From: Hippopus hippopus
Lineage: Eukaryota; Mollusca; Bivalvia; Cardiida; Cardiidae
NCBI GenBank assembly: GCA_946811185.2
Contig: OX328110.1
Location: forward strand, 10,396,516-10,460,515
Direction of reading: 5' to 3'
DNA length: 64,000 nucleotides
The position numbers were made by a program, and so were the translations under genes. Below the pieces are notes generated by a model. It saw nothing but the letters and a program-made list of their open reading frames with translations. It did not search any database and was not told where the DNA came from. How positions within the stretch are numbered: position 1 is the first letter of the stretch; every line of letters starts with the position of its first letter. Positions 47,001 through 59,000 of this stretch are shown piece by piece.

Positions 47001-50000
47001 ACCTTACGTAATTTCTTGATGACAAGATAATATCATGATCGCACACTTTAGGAATAAAGCTTGGTGTCAAGTATAATACCCCAAATAGGGACACATGATT
47101 TGTCCCTTTGGTAATTGATTTAGGCCACACCCACTGGGTTAGAAAGAGGCAACTTCTACACCATTCAATGTGTTTTGACAGCAATTTAAAGGTGTAAGTA
47201 GACACTTAAATATACTTCAAATAGATTAATGTATCCTTAACCATTGTTTATTTAATCAGTTAGAGCCTTCTTCATGTGTACCTCAATATGTCTACAGATT
47301 AATGACAGGTATATTTCACATGTTTGCCTATGTGTGACAGTTTTTTTCTGCAATTTTACTTGAAAATCATATATTGGCTGCTTTATGATGCTACCTTTGA
47401 ACTTTTATGACCATAGACTATGTTAAATTATCTATATTTTTAAAATCTAAGTGTGTTTGTGGTGAGAGAGAGAGTAGAACTATAAACATTATCTACATTC
47501 TCTGTAAGGAATGATGATCGATAAAAATTATTTGGTTGAAAAGAACCGACATCTATGTAAGTTCAATAAGGAAAGTCAATCCAACAACCTCTTCAGTTGA
47601 CCAGCAATAGTGTCTTTTGAATTATGATCAAATAAAAAGGTCCTTATTGATAAAAACTATGATACTGATGATAATAAACCTTCATGTACAGGATGTAAGA
47701 GGAGAGCTTTTAATATTAATTTAGAAACCAGACGGGTATGTAAACCAGTGATTAAATCATCCCAATCAACCGCTTCAATCGAACACCAATCGACCACTTG
47801 TGACCAGTATTGACCGCTTGTAAGACAGCCGGCCTGGTCAATACTCATATTAACCAGCTTTTTGCCAACCTTGCATACTACATAACTGAACAATTGCAGG
47901 GATATGTGAGTGCAAAAAATACCCGATGTAGCATTATGAGATACTTGAAATTCAATATTTACACTGGTAAAAGGTTATTCATTACATCCAATGCAGCTTT
48001 GAGTGAATCCATTGTCATGGTCTAAAGAAAAGAAGTGAAATCATCACTCATCATCTGGCAGAACATAGTCCCTTTTTTCATATGTGTAAATCCTTGCCTT
48101 TGGTACAGCTGAAGGTACTTTAGTAGCCAAAATGGATCAAGATCACACTCAGTGTGACAAGTTGTCATGCAAAGTAAAAAATAACCTTTACATAAACAAA
48201 ATGAAACTTTCAAGTCGAATGTACATTTCCAATTATTGCTATTTTAAAGTTATTTTTGGGGAAAAATACCGGGCAGTGTAGATTGAAGATCAGACTGCAT
48301 TCTCTGTGCAATCTGATCTTAATAATCACTGTCTGCAAAAGGTCCTTGAGTAGCACTTAGTAGCCCTATGTTTAAAAGAATTGGGTCCCTCTATAAAACT
48401 TTAAAAAACTATAGGCATACTTTCATTCTAAGGTTTGAATTACTTGCTGTTTTCATAAAACACAGTCACCGTCTTAAATATGGGTTGAGCAGCAGCAGCA
48501 GTTCATCATAAAAATTTACTCTATAGGTAAAGTACAAATATGTTCAACATGCTCTGTACATGCACTTCCATTTCAAAGCATCAAAAATATATCAAAGAAT
48601 TTAAATGTACATGTCTAAATAGAAAGACGTATATGTAGATGCATTTCTGTGGATCCTTTATCATAAATCTGTCTGCAAATTCTGCATTCTTTTTTGTTGC
48701 ATGAAACGTAACAAAATAAAATTCAATGTATCAGAAGGAGTATAAATGGACTTCTACACCTTGAAGACAAATAGTGAGCTTGTTTGAGTCTCTGAGGCTT
48801 CAAGTTAGTGGATATCTAGTTCACTGAGAAGGACACGATTTCCAATCAAAAATCCTCAGTATAAATTCATGTCCCGGGTTCGTACTTGATCGGGGCCGTT
48901 TGTAAACGAAGGATTTTTCTTATGACCCTTCGATAACTAGAGAGAAATCTTGGAAGCTTTACCAACGCAGTCTTGCATAAATCAAACATCAAATACTTTT
49001 TTTGGATAGACTGCACGATCTCCATTCCTTCAAACGTTTCGCAGGAATGTTTCAAACAATTCGGAAATTCATCGATAGCGTTATACGAAGGGCAGTAACA
49101 AGGTGCCGAGTCGATTTTATGGGTACTGTGTATTCGTTCTCGAAAGGGCTTTAAATTATTTACGGCCAAATTCTAGCTAGCTGCCTGAACATTTAAAGAT
49201 ATCTGATATGATACTATAGTTGAAAATGTAATTTTATTGAGAAAATACTGCTTAATCTCATTGTTTATATTGGCAGCGAACGATACAAGTTACGAATGAA
49301 CGTTTCTTGAATGAAAACGAGGGCAGTCTGTGTAAACAATGTTCATACGCATATGGCCATATTAAAAAAAAGAACAAACTTTGTTTAGGTCTTTATAGTA
49401 GTTCAATCTGACAAATGTTTTAGTTTTGTCGAAATTTCGATAAAGAAAGGAAACTTTATTTGTATTATTTGTTCAGGTCAGAGCTGAATATCATTTGTAG
49501 ATCTGCGTTGTTCGTCCCATGCCAGCCATGCAAAACTGAAAGTGAGCGCGCATGCGTCGTTACGCATGATGTATTTGGTTCCGGTCAAAACGATCACAGT
49601 AAGCGGATTTGCTATATAGCAAATCCGCTAAAAAGGAAACAAATGCTGACTACCAGCATTTTCTCCTTACCGCACAATGCTTCCTACCCTTTCAAAGAGA
49701 AAATCCACCATATGCACGTCCTATTTATTGTCGTCTGCCAATGCTTCACTTTAGTCGAGTCTGTGACTTTGTCATTTGGTACAGCGTTTAAGCGTTTACC
49801 ACACGTGGTGGCTACCAGCATTTTCTTCCATTCCCACAATGTTTTTTACCCTTACAAAGAGAAATTCATCATTTGCACATTATATTTTTGTCGTCTGCAA
49901 ATGCTTTGAATTTGGTAGAGTCTAAAACTTTGTCTTTTGGTAGTGTTTAACGGTCATCCAAAGATTTTTTACCAATAAGGTTGTTTGCTCGGCAAATTTG

Positions 50001-53000
50001 TTTCTGATTGCTCTGCGAATGTCGATAAATCTGACGGATCGTTATAAACGTGCTTCTTGTTAACTCTTAGCACGTAGAGGACACCACCAGGTGCGTGTGC
50101 CATACTGCAGATCAAGACCAGACTTCACAGAACGTGCAGTCTGATAATTGATTAACACTGTTCGATACTATTAGAGATATGCAGGTTAAAACAGCCTGGT
50201 ACTGCTAACAATCGACTTTTTTCAATCAAATGACGTAAAACTATTATCTGACTGTTGCCTTTAGATGGCGGTAAAAGGATTAGATGGCGGTAAAAGGATT
50301 GAATAAGTTGCTAGGCAACGGCTCGAAACATTATCATTAGCGTTCGTTTAGATAATAGCACCTGTGGAGCCATAATTGCAGACAACTGTTCTAATTCTAG
50401 ATTCTAAGATAAACTATCTAATTGGTATGGATCTTCTGTGTCAGCCAGAGTTGAGTTTGAACCAGAGTTGAGTTTGAAGTTTGATGGCAAGCACGGCCCC
50501 AGTTAACCCTCTAGCAGATGATAAAATTTTAGATTCTTCCTACTGAAAGCATTTGCTGACGATTATTCAAACTTTCTTGAAATAATGAGAATTGTCTTTG
50601 AAAGGGAAGAAAGCATATTGGGAAAAAGAGAAAATGCGAGTTGAAAGTATCGTTTTCCTTTTCCCACAATGTTTTTAAAGCCCTTTTCCTTAAGTTCATG
50701 AAAACAAGGAAAAGTTTAATAGAAAGTTAAACGAAGTAGAGTATTTTTAAATTGGCAAGACATAAGGTTTTTTTTTTTTGCGCCGGTAAAATTTGTATTT
50801 TTATTGCACAGTTTAGATCCAAGATCAGAGTGCACGTCCTGTAAAATTCTAGACCAGTCCAAATTGAAAACTTTTTCGGACGACAAAATAATTTTGACTC
50901 AAAAATTAAAATTTGTTTTAGGAAGAGTACCAGCATATTCCCCCTTTTCCTCAATGTTGTCACAAGGCCTCTTCCTGATGGTCGTTAAAATTAAGGATAT
51001 AGGGGAATATTTTTCTTCGGTGAAAGATCGAAAATTTTTTGATCGAGTGAACATCATCGGTAATATTTTCACGAGTGGCGCAGCCAAGTGAAAGTATTAC
51101 CGATGATGTTCACTCGATGAAATGAATATCGATCTTTTACAAAAAAAACAACTAAATATTCTATTTATTTCATGCTTTTAACCCTTTTTTGTTTGGACTT
51201 TCATCATACAGTTGTTTTCGGTAATTCCCAGGGGCGAACCACCGCCCACGTAAGAACGCATTACGTTATCACGTAAAGCGCGAGAAATGTAGGCTAAATG
51301 CGCGTACGAGTAAATTACGTTATATTTTAGTCTGGTTGGATGGCACGTAGTGTTTACCTACATGTTGGTAAGAAGTGCGCGGGAACCACTGTTCCAGCCT
51401 TCAATTGAAGAGTTACGGAAACGTTTACGGTAAATTGCGCTGGTCGTTACCATGAGTTATCAAACCTTAAAATCCACCATTATTTCCCGATAAACTACCG
51501 AAAAGCATGAAATAATGTTTAGTAAAAGGTTAAAGTTACGGTTGTGATCTGGCTCTGAACTAACCGCCTATCTATCTTTGAATCATAATCTTCGATGTTT
51601 TTATTTACTACAGGTTAAAAAATGCGACATTTACAATGAAGACAGCATGTCAGATCACATGAAAGGAACGGACGCCGTTTTATCATGTCTCGGGTGTAGC
51701 CCGAGTTGGTTCAGTCTCTGGACGATCACATTTTATACAGACACGGCTAAACCTATTGTGGGCGCCATGAGGAAGGCGGGCGTTTCTCGGTTTATATATA
51801 TGACGTCATGGTATACGAAATGTAAGTACATGTAACATAATATGAAAAAGGCAAAGCCTCAATATGAGCGACGTGAATCATTTGTGGGATAAACAGATCT
51901 CTCTAATAATTCAAAGGACAAGCTTGAAATCTTGAAATTATGTGGTTTTGAGCTCGAGTCATGGCTTTGCCAAAACTATTTTTTAGGTTTTATTAAAGTC
52001 ATTGCAATAGAATATAAATTATTATTCTCTCGTAGATCTAGATGTATAGGCGTACACGTGACCCTGCGAACCAGAGCAGCCGTCATGGCAGCCAGTGCAC
52101 CTGTCCATACTTTCCCTGAAGTTAATGATCGTGCATAGATTGCCCTAATTAGATCATTTGTTGCTCTTTCTTTCTTTTTTTCTTATCTGCTTTCCTACAT
52201 GTCCATCGTCGAAACAATGGTCAGTGGTGTTGCAATGACTAGTTAGAATATCAGTCTTGGAAATATATTCGCTTTAAAAATATCGGGAAGATCTAGATCC
52301 ATGTATCTGGTTTATGACTAAAAAATTGTACAGCTCTATTAACAGGCTTTGATAACATATGAATAAATATAGATCTAGATTCTATACAGATCTATTAGAA
52401 AAGGAATAACAAACTTAAAATTCCGCTTTCTCTATAAATGGCACTTTGGAACATTTAAAACACCACAGTACATTACAGACTAACACATGACGTTGCTTAC
52501 TACATACAGACATGAAATACTGCTTGGAAATATTTTGCTTTTGGTTGTACAGATCAAAATCTAGCTGAAATATTGAAAGAAAAAAAATATATATATTTGA
52601 TACCAACCTGTCTGTAACCGTTTACCACAAACCTAAGCTAAAACTTCCCAGAGAAAGAAGGTTTATGAAAACATTGTTGGAAAAAAGAAATTGCCGGTCA
52701 GCATTTTCTGCTTTTACTACAATGTTTTCAACCCTTTACAAGACAACTCTCATCATATGAACTACATTTAATTCATCGTCTGTAAATGCTTTCAAATTGG
52801 ACCCGTCTCTTTTTTTTTTTGTCATTTGGTAGAGTTGAAGAGTTTATGCTTTAAATGAGTTGTGATCGAGAACTAGATTAACTGTAAAAAAAGGTGTGAA
52901 AATTACTTACACCATGTAATGAATACTAAAGGGACAGTATACATTCTGGGTTGGTTTATTACTTCGTTTTATAAATAACAAATCAGATTATGATCAAAGA

Positions 53001-56000
53001 ACACTGTCGTCTAGGATTTAAAATTAAATAGACAAATTGAAATAATAACAAGAACAAAATCAAAGTAAAATATTCATCTTTTTATATTCTTCTGGAAACC
53101 GTTTCCATGAAAAATAGAGATCATATAAAAACACACAGTAAAGCCAACATTCACACCGACCAGCCTGCATAGCTCAGTTGGTAGAACGTAAGACTCGTGA
53201 ACATGAGGGTGTGGGTTCGATTCCCACGGCTGGCCATCTAAAATTACTAATAGTCTTTCGGATGAGACGTTAAACCGAGGTCCCGTGTGACGGTGCTATA
53301 CACCGAGCACGTTAAAGAACCAGGTGAAACTTAGGATGGGTTTCGTCCTGTATCTGCACTATCCCCCGTAACAATACTAACAGCCTTCAGGGGGCGTCGC
53401 CCATATGGAAAACCGGTGGCGACGATAAATGAACGCAAATTCAAATTCAAACATTCACACTTAAATACAACTCAGATGCGAGATCTCTCTCAGGATCACC
53501 ATCTCATTCTTTTATACAGGCCCGTCAAGTTTAGTCCTTTAGTCCCTGCAATCACGACCGTGGCTACGTTAGCTGGCCAAAACATTGACACTGACGACCA
53601 ACACCTACCTTGACTGTTTTAGGGCGAAGACGGACATCTCGGAATGGCTGACTTTGGATTACACTAAATCCTTAGTAACGGCCAACTCAAGGTTATGCTT
53701 TGCCTTACTGACAAGAACTAGATTAACACTGCGACGTTAACTTGCTGTTTTAGGGCAGACAGATAGACATCTCGGAACGGCTGACTTTGGATTACACTAA
53801 ATCCTTAGTAACGGCCAACTCGAGGTTATGTTTTGCCTTACTGACAAGAACTAGATGAACACTGCGACGTTAACTTGACTGCTTTAGGGCAGACAGACAG
53901 ACATCTCGGAATGGCTGACTTTGGATTACACTAAATCCTTAGTAACGGCCAACTCAAGGTTATGCTTTGCCTGACAGACCTGAACCACACCAACACTGTG
54001 TCGTTCACATGACTGTTGTAGGACGAAGTCAGACATCACGGAACGACTGACTTTGGATTTCATTAAATCCTTAGTAACGGCCAACTCGAGGTTATATATC
54101 GACAGGAAGTAGACGTGTACTGCGACGAAATTCCGGTTACTGTGACTGACAACTGCTACGGACTTATATTGCAGGAAGGTTTTATGTTTCTCCTTCCTTA
54201 ACAGTTATTTTTTTGCTGACATTCTTCTTCTGACTGACGGCAATGAGAGAGATGAATTGAAAATGGGTGAAAGAGAGAAAGCTAAGAGAGCGATCGGGTG
54301 AAAGAAGGAGGGTAGTTAGAGGAGGGTGGTTGAGAGAGAAATGGAAGAGAGAGACTGGATGAAAGTAAGAGAGAGGGGAGGGAACTACTCGAGAATGTTG
54401 AGTGAAGAAGTGGAAGAGCGAGGCGGGGAAAAGTAAGAGAGGGTTTGGTGGGGGAGAGTGTTGAAAGAGAGAAGAGGAAGAAAGTGACCGCGTGAATGTA
54501 AAAGAGAGGGGAGAGTGAGAAGAGAAGGATGTGATAGAGGGATAAAAATAGAGAAAAAGAAGAGAGACGTGAGGAATAAGACAATTAGTTGACCTTTGTT
54601 TTCGACCCCTTTAGCATTGATTATCCCGCATGCGCATAAATGATATTAGCTGACTTTTCATTATTCAAACTGTGAACTGAATTATCATCTTCCAAAACCA
54701 TGAAAAAAAAAAAGATGTAAAACACATAGAAAGTGAAAATATTGGTACCTAAACAAATCGGGTCACTGCTCTGGATCACTCATGCGCTTGTCTTGTACAT
54801 TCGACCCTTCTGAATGGTCTGATGAAAAAAAAATGCATGGTGGCCGTATCGCGTTAAACTACAGTGCAGTTCAAATCATTATACATGTATAGTCTACGTA
54901 ATAAAATGGGAACCCTTTCTATTTGATTTTCGATGTTTTTTTTTTTTAACTTTCTTTTTTAGCTCACGTGAGCACGAAGTACTTATGGTGAGCTATTGTG
55001 ATCGTGCTGTGTCCGGCGTCCGTCGTGCGTCGTCCGTCGTCCGTCGTCAACTTTTTACCTTATGTACGCTCTAGAGGCCACATTTTCAGTCCGTTACTCA
55101 TGAAACTTGGTCAGAATGTTTGCCTTGATAATATCGCGGACGAATTCGAAAATGGGCCATGTCGGGACAAAAACTAGGTCACTAGGTCAAATCTTAGAAA
55201 AACCTTGTGTACGCTCTAGAGGCCACATTTTCTGTCCAATACTCCTGAAAGTTGGTCAGAATGTTTGTCTTAATGATATCTCGAACGAGTTCGAAAATAG
55301 GCCATGTCGGGTCAAAAGCTAGGTCACCAGGTCAAATCTTAGAAAAACCTTGTGTACGCTCTAGAGGCCATATTTTCAGTCCAATACTCCTGAAAGATGG
55401 TCAGAATGTTTGTCTTGATGATATCTCAGACAAGTTTGAAAATGGGCCATGTCGGGTCAAAAACTAGGTCACCAGGTCAAATCTTAGAAAAACCTTGTGT
55501 ACGCTCTAGAGGCCACATTTTCAGTCCAAAACTCTTGAAAGTTGGTCAGAATGTTTGTCTTGATGATATCTCGAACAAGTTTGAAAGTGGGCCATGTCGG
55601 GTCAAAAACTAGGTCACCAGGTCAAAGCTTAGAAAAACCTTGTGTACGCTCTAGAGGCCACATTTTCAGTCCAATATTCTTGAAAGTTGGTCAGAGTGTT
55701 TGTCTTGATGATATCTCTGATAAATTTGAAAACAAGCCATGTTTGGTCAAAAACTAGGTCACTAGGTCAAATCTTAAAAAAAACCTTGTGTTTGCTCTAG
55801 AAGCCACATTTTCTGTCCAATACTCTTGAAATTTGGTCAGAATGTTTGTCTTGATAATATTGCAGATGAGTTCGAAAGTGGGCCATGTTGGGTCAAAAAC
55901 TAGGTCACTAGGTCAAATCTTTGAAAAACCTTGTGTACTCTCCAGAAGCTACATTTTCAGTCCAATGCTCTTTAAAGCTAATCAGAATGTTTGTCATGAT

Positions 56001-59000
56001 GATAGCTTGGATGAGATTGAAAATGGGTCATGTCAGGTCAAAAACTAGGTCACCAGGTCAAATCTTAGAAAAACCTTATGTAAGCTCTAAAGGCCACATT
56101 TTCAGTCCAATAATCTTGAAATTCGGTCAGAATGTTTGTCTTGATAAGTTCTTAGACTGGTATGAAAATGGGTCATGTTGGATAAAAAACTAAGTCATAA
56201 GGTCAAATCTCGGAAAAACCTTTTGTACTATAATTACAGTCCAATATTCTTTAAACTTTTGTTAGAATGTTTGTCCTGGTGATATCTTGCATGAGTTTGA
56301 AAATGGGTCACGTAATATAAAAACTAGGTCACCAAGTTTCATCCTTGAAAAACCGTGTGTACGCTATAGAGGCCACATTTTCAGTCCAATAATCTTGAAA
56401 TTTGCTTTGAATGTTTGTCTTGATAATATCTTAGACTAGTATGAATATGGGTCATGTTGGATGAAAAACTAGGTCACTACGTCAAATCTTGGAAAAAATT
56501 TTTGTACACCCTACAGGCCACATTTTCTCTCAAATACTCATGAAAGTTTGTCGGAATGTATGTCTTGATAATTTCTACATGTCAAGTAGGCCGCTGAGAC
56601 AAATTCTAGAAAAAGCTTGTGTGCACTCTAGAGGCCATATTTGTAAGCCCAATACTAATGAGTGTTTGTCAGAATGTTTGTCTTAATATCTCTGAAGAGA
56701 TTGGAAATGGGTCATGTTTGATCAAAAGGCTCAAGTGAGCGACTTCAGGGCCATCATGGCCCTTTTGTTTCAAATAAACATAAACCAAACTAGATTAAAA
56801 TAAGTAAAAAGGATAGAGCTGACATACCCCATCCGTATATTCATTCGAAAGTTTATCTGGCTACAATGGAGACAGTGAAATTTCCTCTGTCTCCTATTTG
56901 TTTTTTCTGCTGTACAGAAGGTCACATGTACCCAGTGTTCGCAATAATCACATGCTGCCCATTTTACAAGTTTGAAATAAGGCAGGCGTTTCAATCCTTC
57001 TGGTTCAAAACGTTAAGGTACAGACACAGCATTTTTCAGTATCAAGATATTCCACTTTTATATCACTTTCATCACTCACAGCAAATTAAAATCTCGACAC
57101 TGCGTAAATTTAGATTAACACGCAATGATCGCGATCTTGCTGTATATAAGGATTCGCTAAAATCCTTTAAACTCTTGTGTAAAACGAAAAAGTTAGGTTA
57201 TAAAGGCATGAGAAGGAAGGAGATCATTGAGAGTAGAAACGACGCGAACAAGTTTTGGTCTATTTCAAAGTCGTGTAGTAATACTAAACGCAGTTCGATC
57301 CCTATATCTCATATTCAGTTATCTCATCATTTTCATTCATTATTGTCTATAAACCAATCAGTATCTTCACCAGATTCAGGTTTTCTAAAGAAATATAGGA
57401 ACTATCAAGGTTGTGATGATCTCAATTTGCTTATAACTGAAATCGAGATTAATAGAAGTGTTCAGTCATTAAAAGCAAAAAAATCTCCCGGACCTGACGG
57501 ACTACCTGCAGAATTCCGTATATACACTTTGCCTCAGATTTTACCGTATCTTGTTGAACTTTTTAACGAAATATTCGAACGTTTTTCATTTCCACAAGAA
57601 TGGTCTCACAGTATTATCACTCCTCTTTACAAAAAGGGTAGTCTACATGATCCCGGTAATTACCGTGGTGTATCATTGATTGATTCTATCAGCAAAGCTT
57701 TTGTTTCTATATTAAACACGAGATTTTCGAAATGGTGCGATAAATGTGATATCATAGATGAAGCTCAAGCAGGTTTTCGGGAAAATTATTCAACTTATGA
57801 TAACATATTTACACTTATGTCGTTAGCACAAAAATATCTCTCAAAAAAACGTGGAAGATTTTATTGTATTTCTATCGATTTCGCAAAGGCATTCGATTCT
57901 ATACGCCATGATAAACTATGGGACTGTAATGGTATAAACGGAAATTTTCTAAATGTTTTAAGGTCTATGTATAGGAATCTGAAGTCTTGTGTTAAAATTG
58001 GTGATCGGCTGACCCCATTGTTCGACTGTACAGTTAGCTTCAGACAAGGCTGTGTTGGATCTCCAAAATTGTTCAATTTATTCATAATTCATCAATTTTA
58101 TACAGACACAGCTGAATTCTACGAATTTTACATTAAGTCTGTCCCTCATATATGTCAGAAATGTTTTGAAAACTCTCTTTTAATATATGACCAACATGAA
58201 GTTTGGTTTGAATATGAGTCATGTTCTTTGAAAAGGGGGTTTAATGCATCTGCAAAAAGTATCGACCCATGTCAGCCTGTGCAGGGTCGAAACCATCAGA
58301 CTACGTAGCTCACCCCCTTTTGCTACAGCACGGCTTATTCATGAAAACATTTGATCTTTACAGTTATTCTTTCCATATTTGAAAAAAAAAAGTCATCTGA
58401 AACACGGAAGAAGTCGTCCGAGATATTTTCCTTTATTTTCTTCTAGACGACCCGGATCATGGTACATTCGTAAATTGGGTTTTGAAGCCTATGTTCCTGG
58501 GTCAAAGCACGAAAAACATGGGGGAAATGGAGACCTTCATGGCTGAGCAATGTTCGGACCTGGACCACACGGCCGTCAGACCGCCACAGTTAACTTTTGA
58601 ACCAAGTGCAGGTACGGCCATTGTTCTCTTTATTGTCTACTTTTGCCCATCTTAGCACAAAGTGCTATCGGGAATTGTCAGTTGTCCGTTGTCCGTCGTT
58701 GTACGGTGTGCGTCACCCCCTCCTTAAAAAAAGGCGATTGCACAGGAATATTCCTTGATCAAACTCTTTAAACTTATCCAATGAACCTGATTCAGTTCAG
58801 GACACTGATTGCTAGGTCAACGAAAACGGAGGAAAATCGGCATTTTTTTTAAAAATAATAATTGGGCTACCAAAATTTGGCAGGTTACAGCTTTCTAACA
58901 ACCATGCTTAAATTGTAGCCTTTGGGTTGAAATTGGTCTTGTCTCGGAGACCACATGATTTGCATGATTTGCACACGCTTGAAAATCTTCTTGTTCCGAG

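Noticed and set aside
53164..53236. Functional tRNA gene
   Set aside because: Boxes A and B are good, but the acceptor and anticodon stems have mismatches and a SINE body follows directly.
54282..54584. 100-residue Ser/Leu-rich reverse ORF
   Set aside because: It is low-complexity translation of the polypurine tract.
55107..56193. Series of similar 71-residue ORFs every 145 bases
   Set aside because: They are the same frame of successive satellite units, each stopping at the same place; there is no evidence of translation.
58088..58118. TTTTATACAGACACRGCTRAA shared by reductase exon 2 and the LINE end
   Set aside because: Only about 20 bases match and the surrounding sequence differs, so duplication of the exon is not supported.
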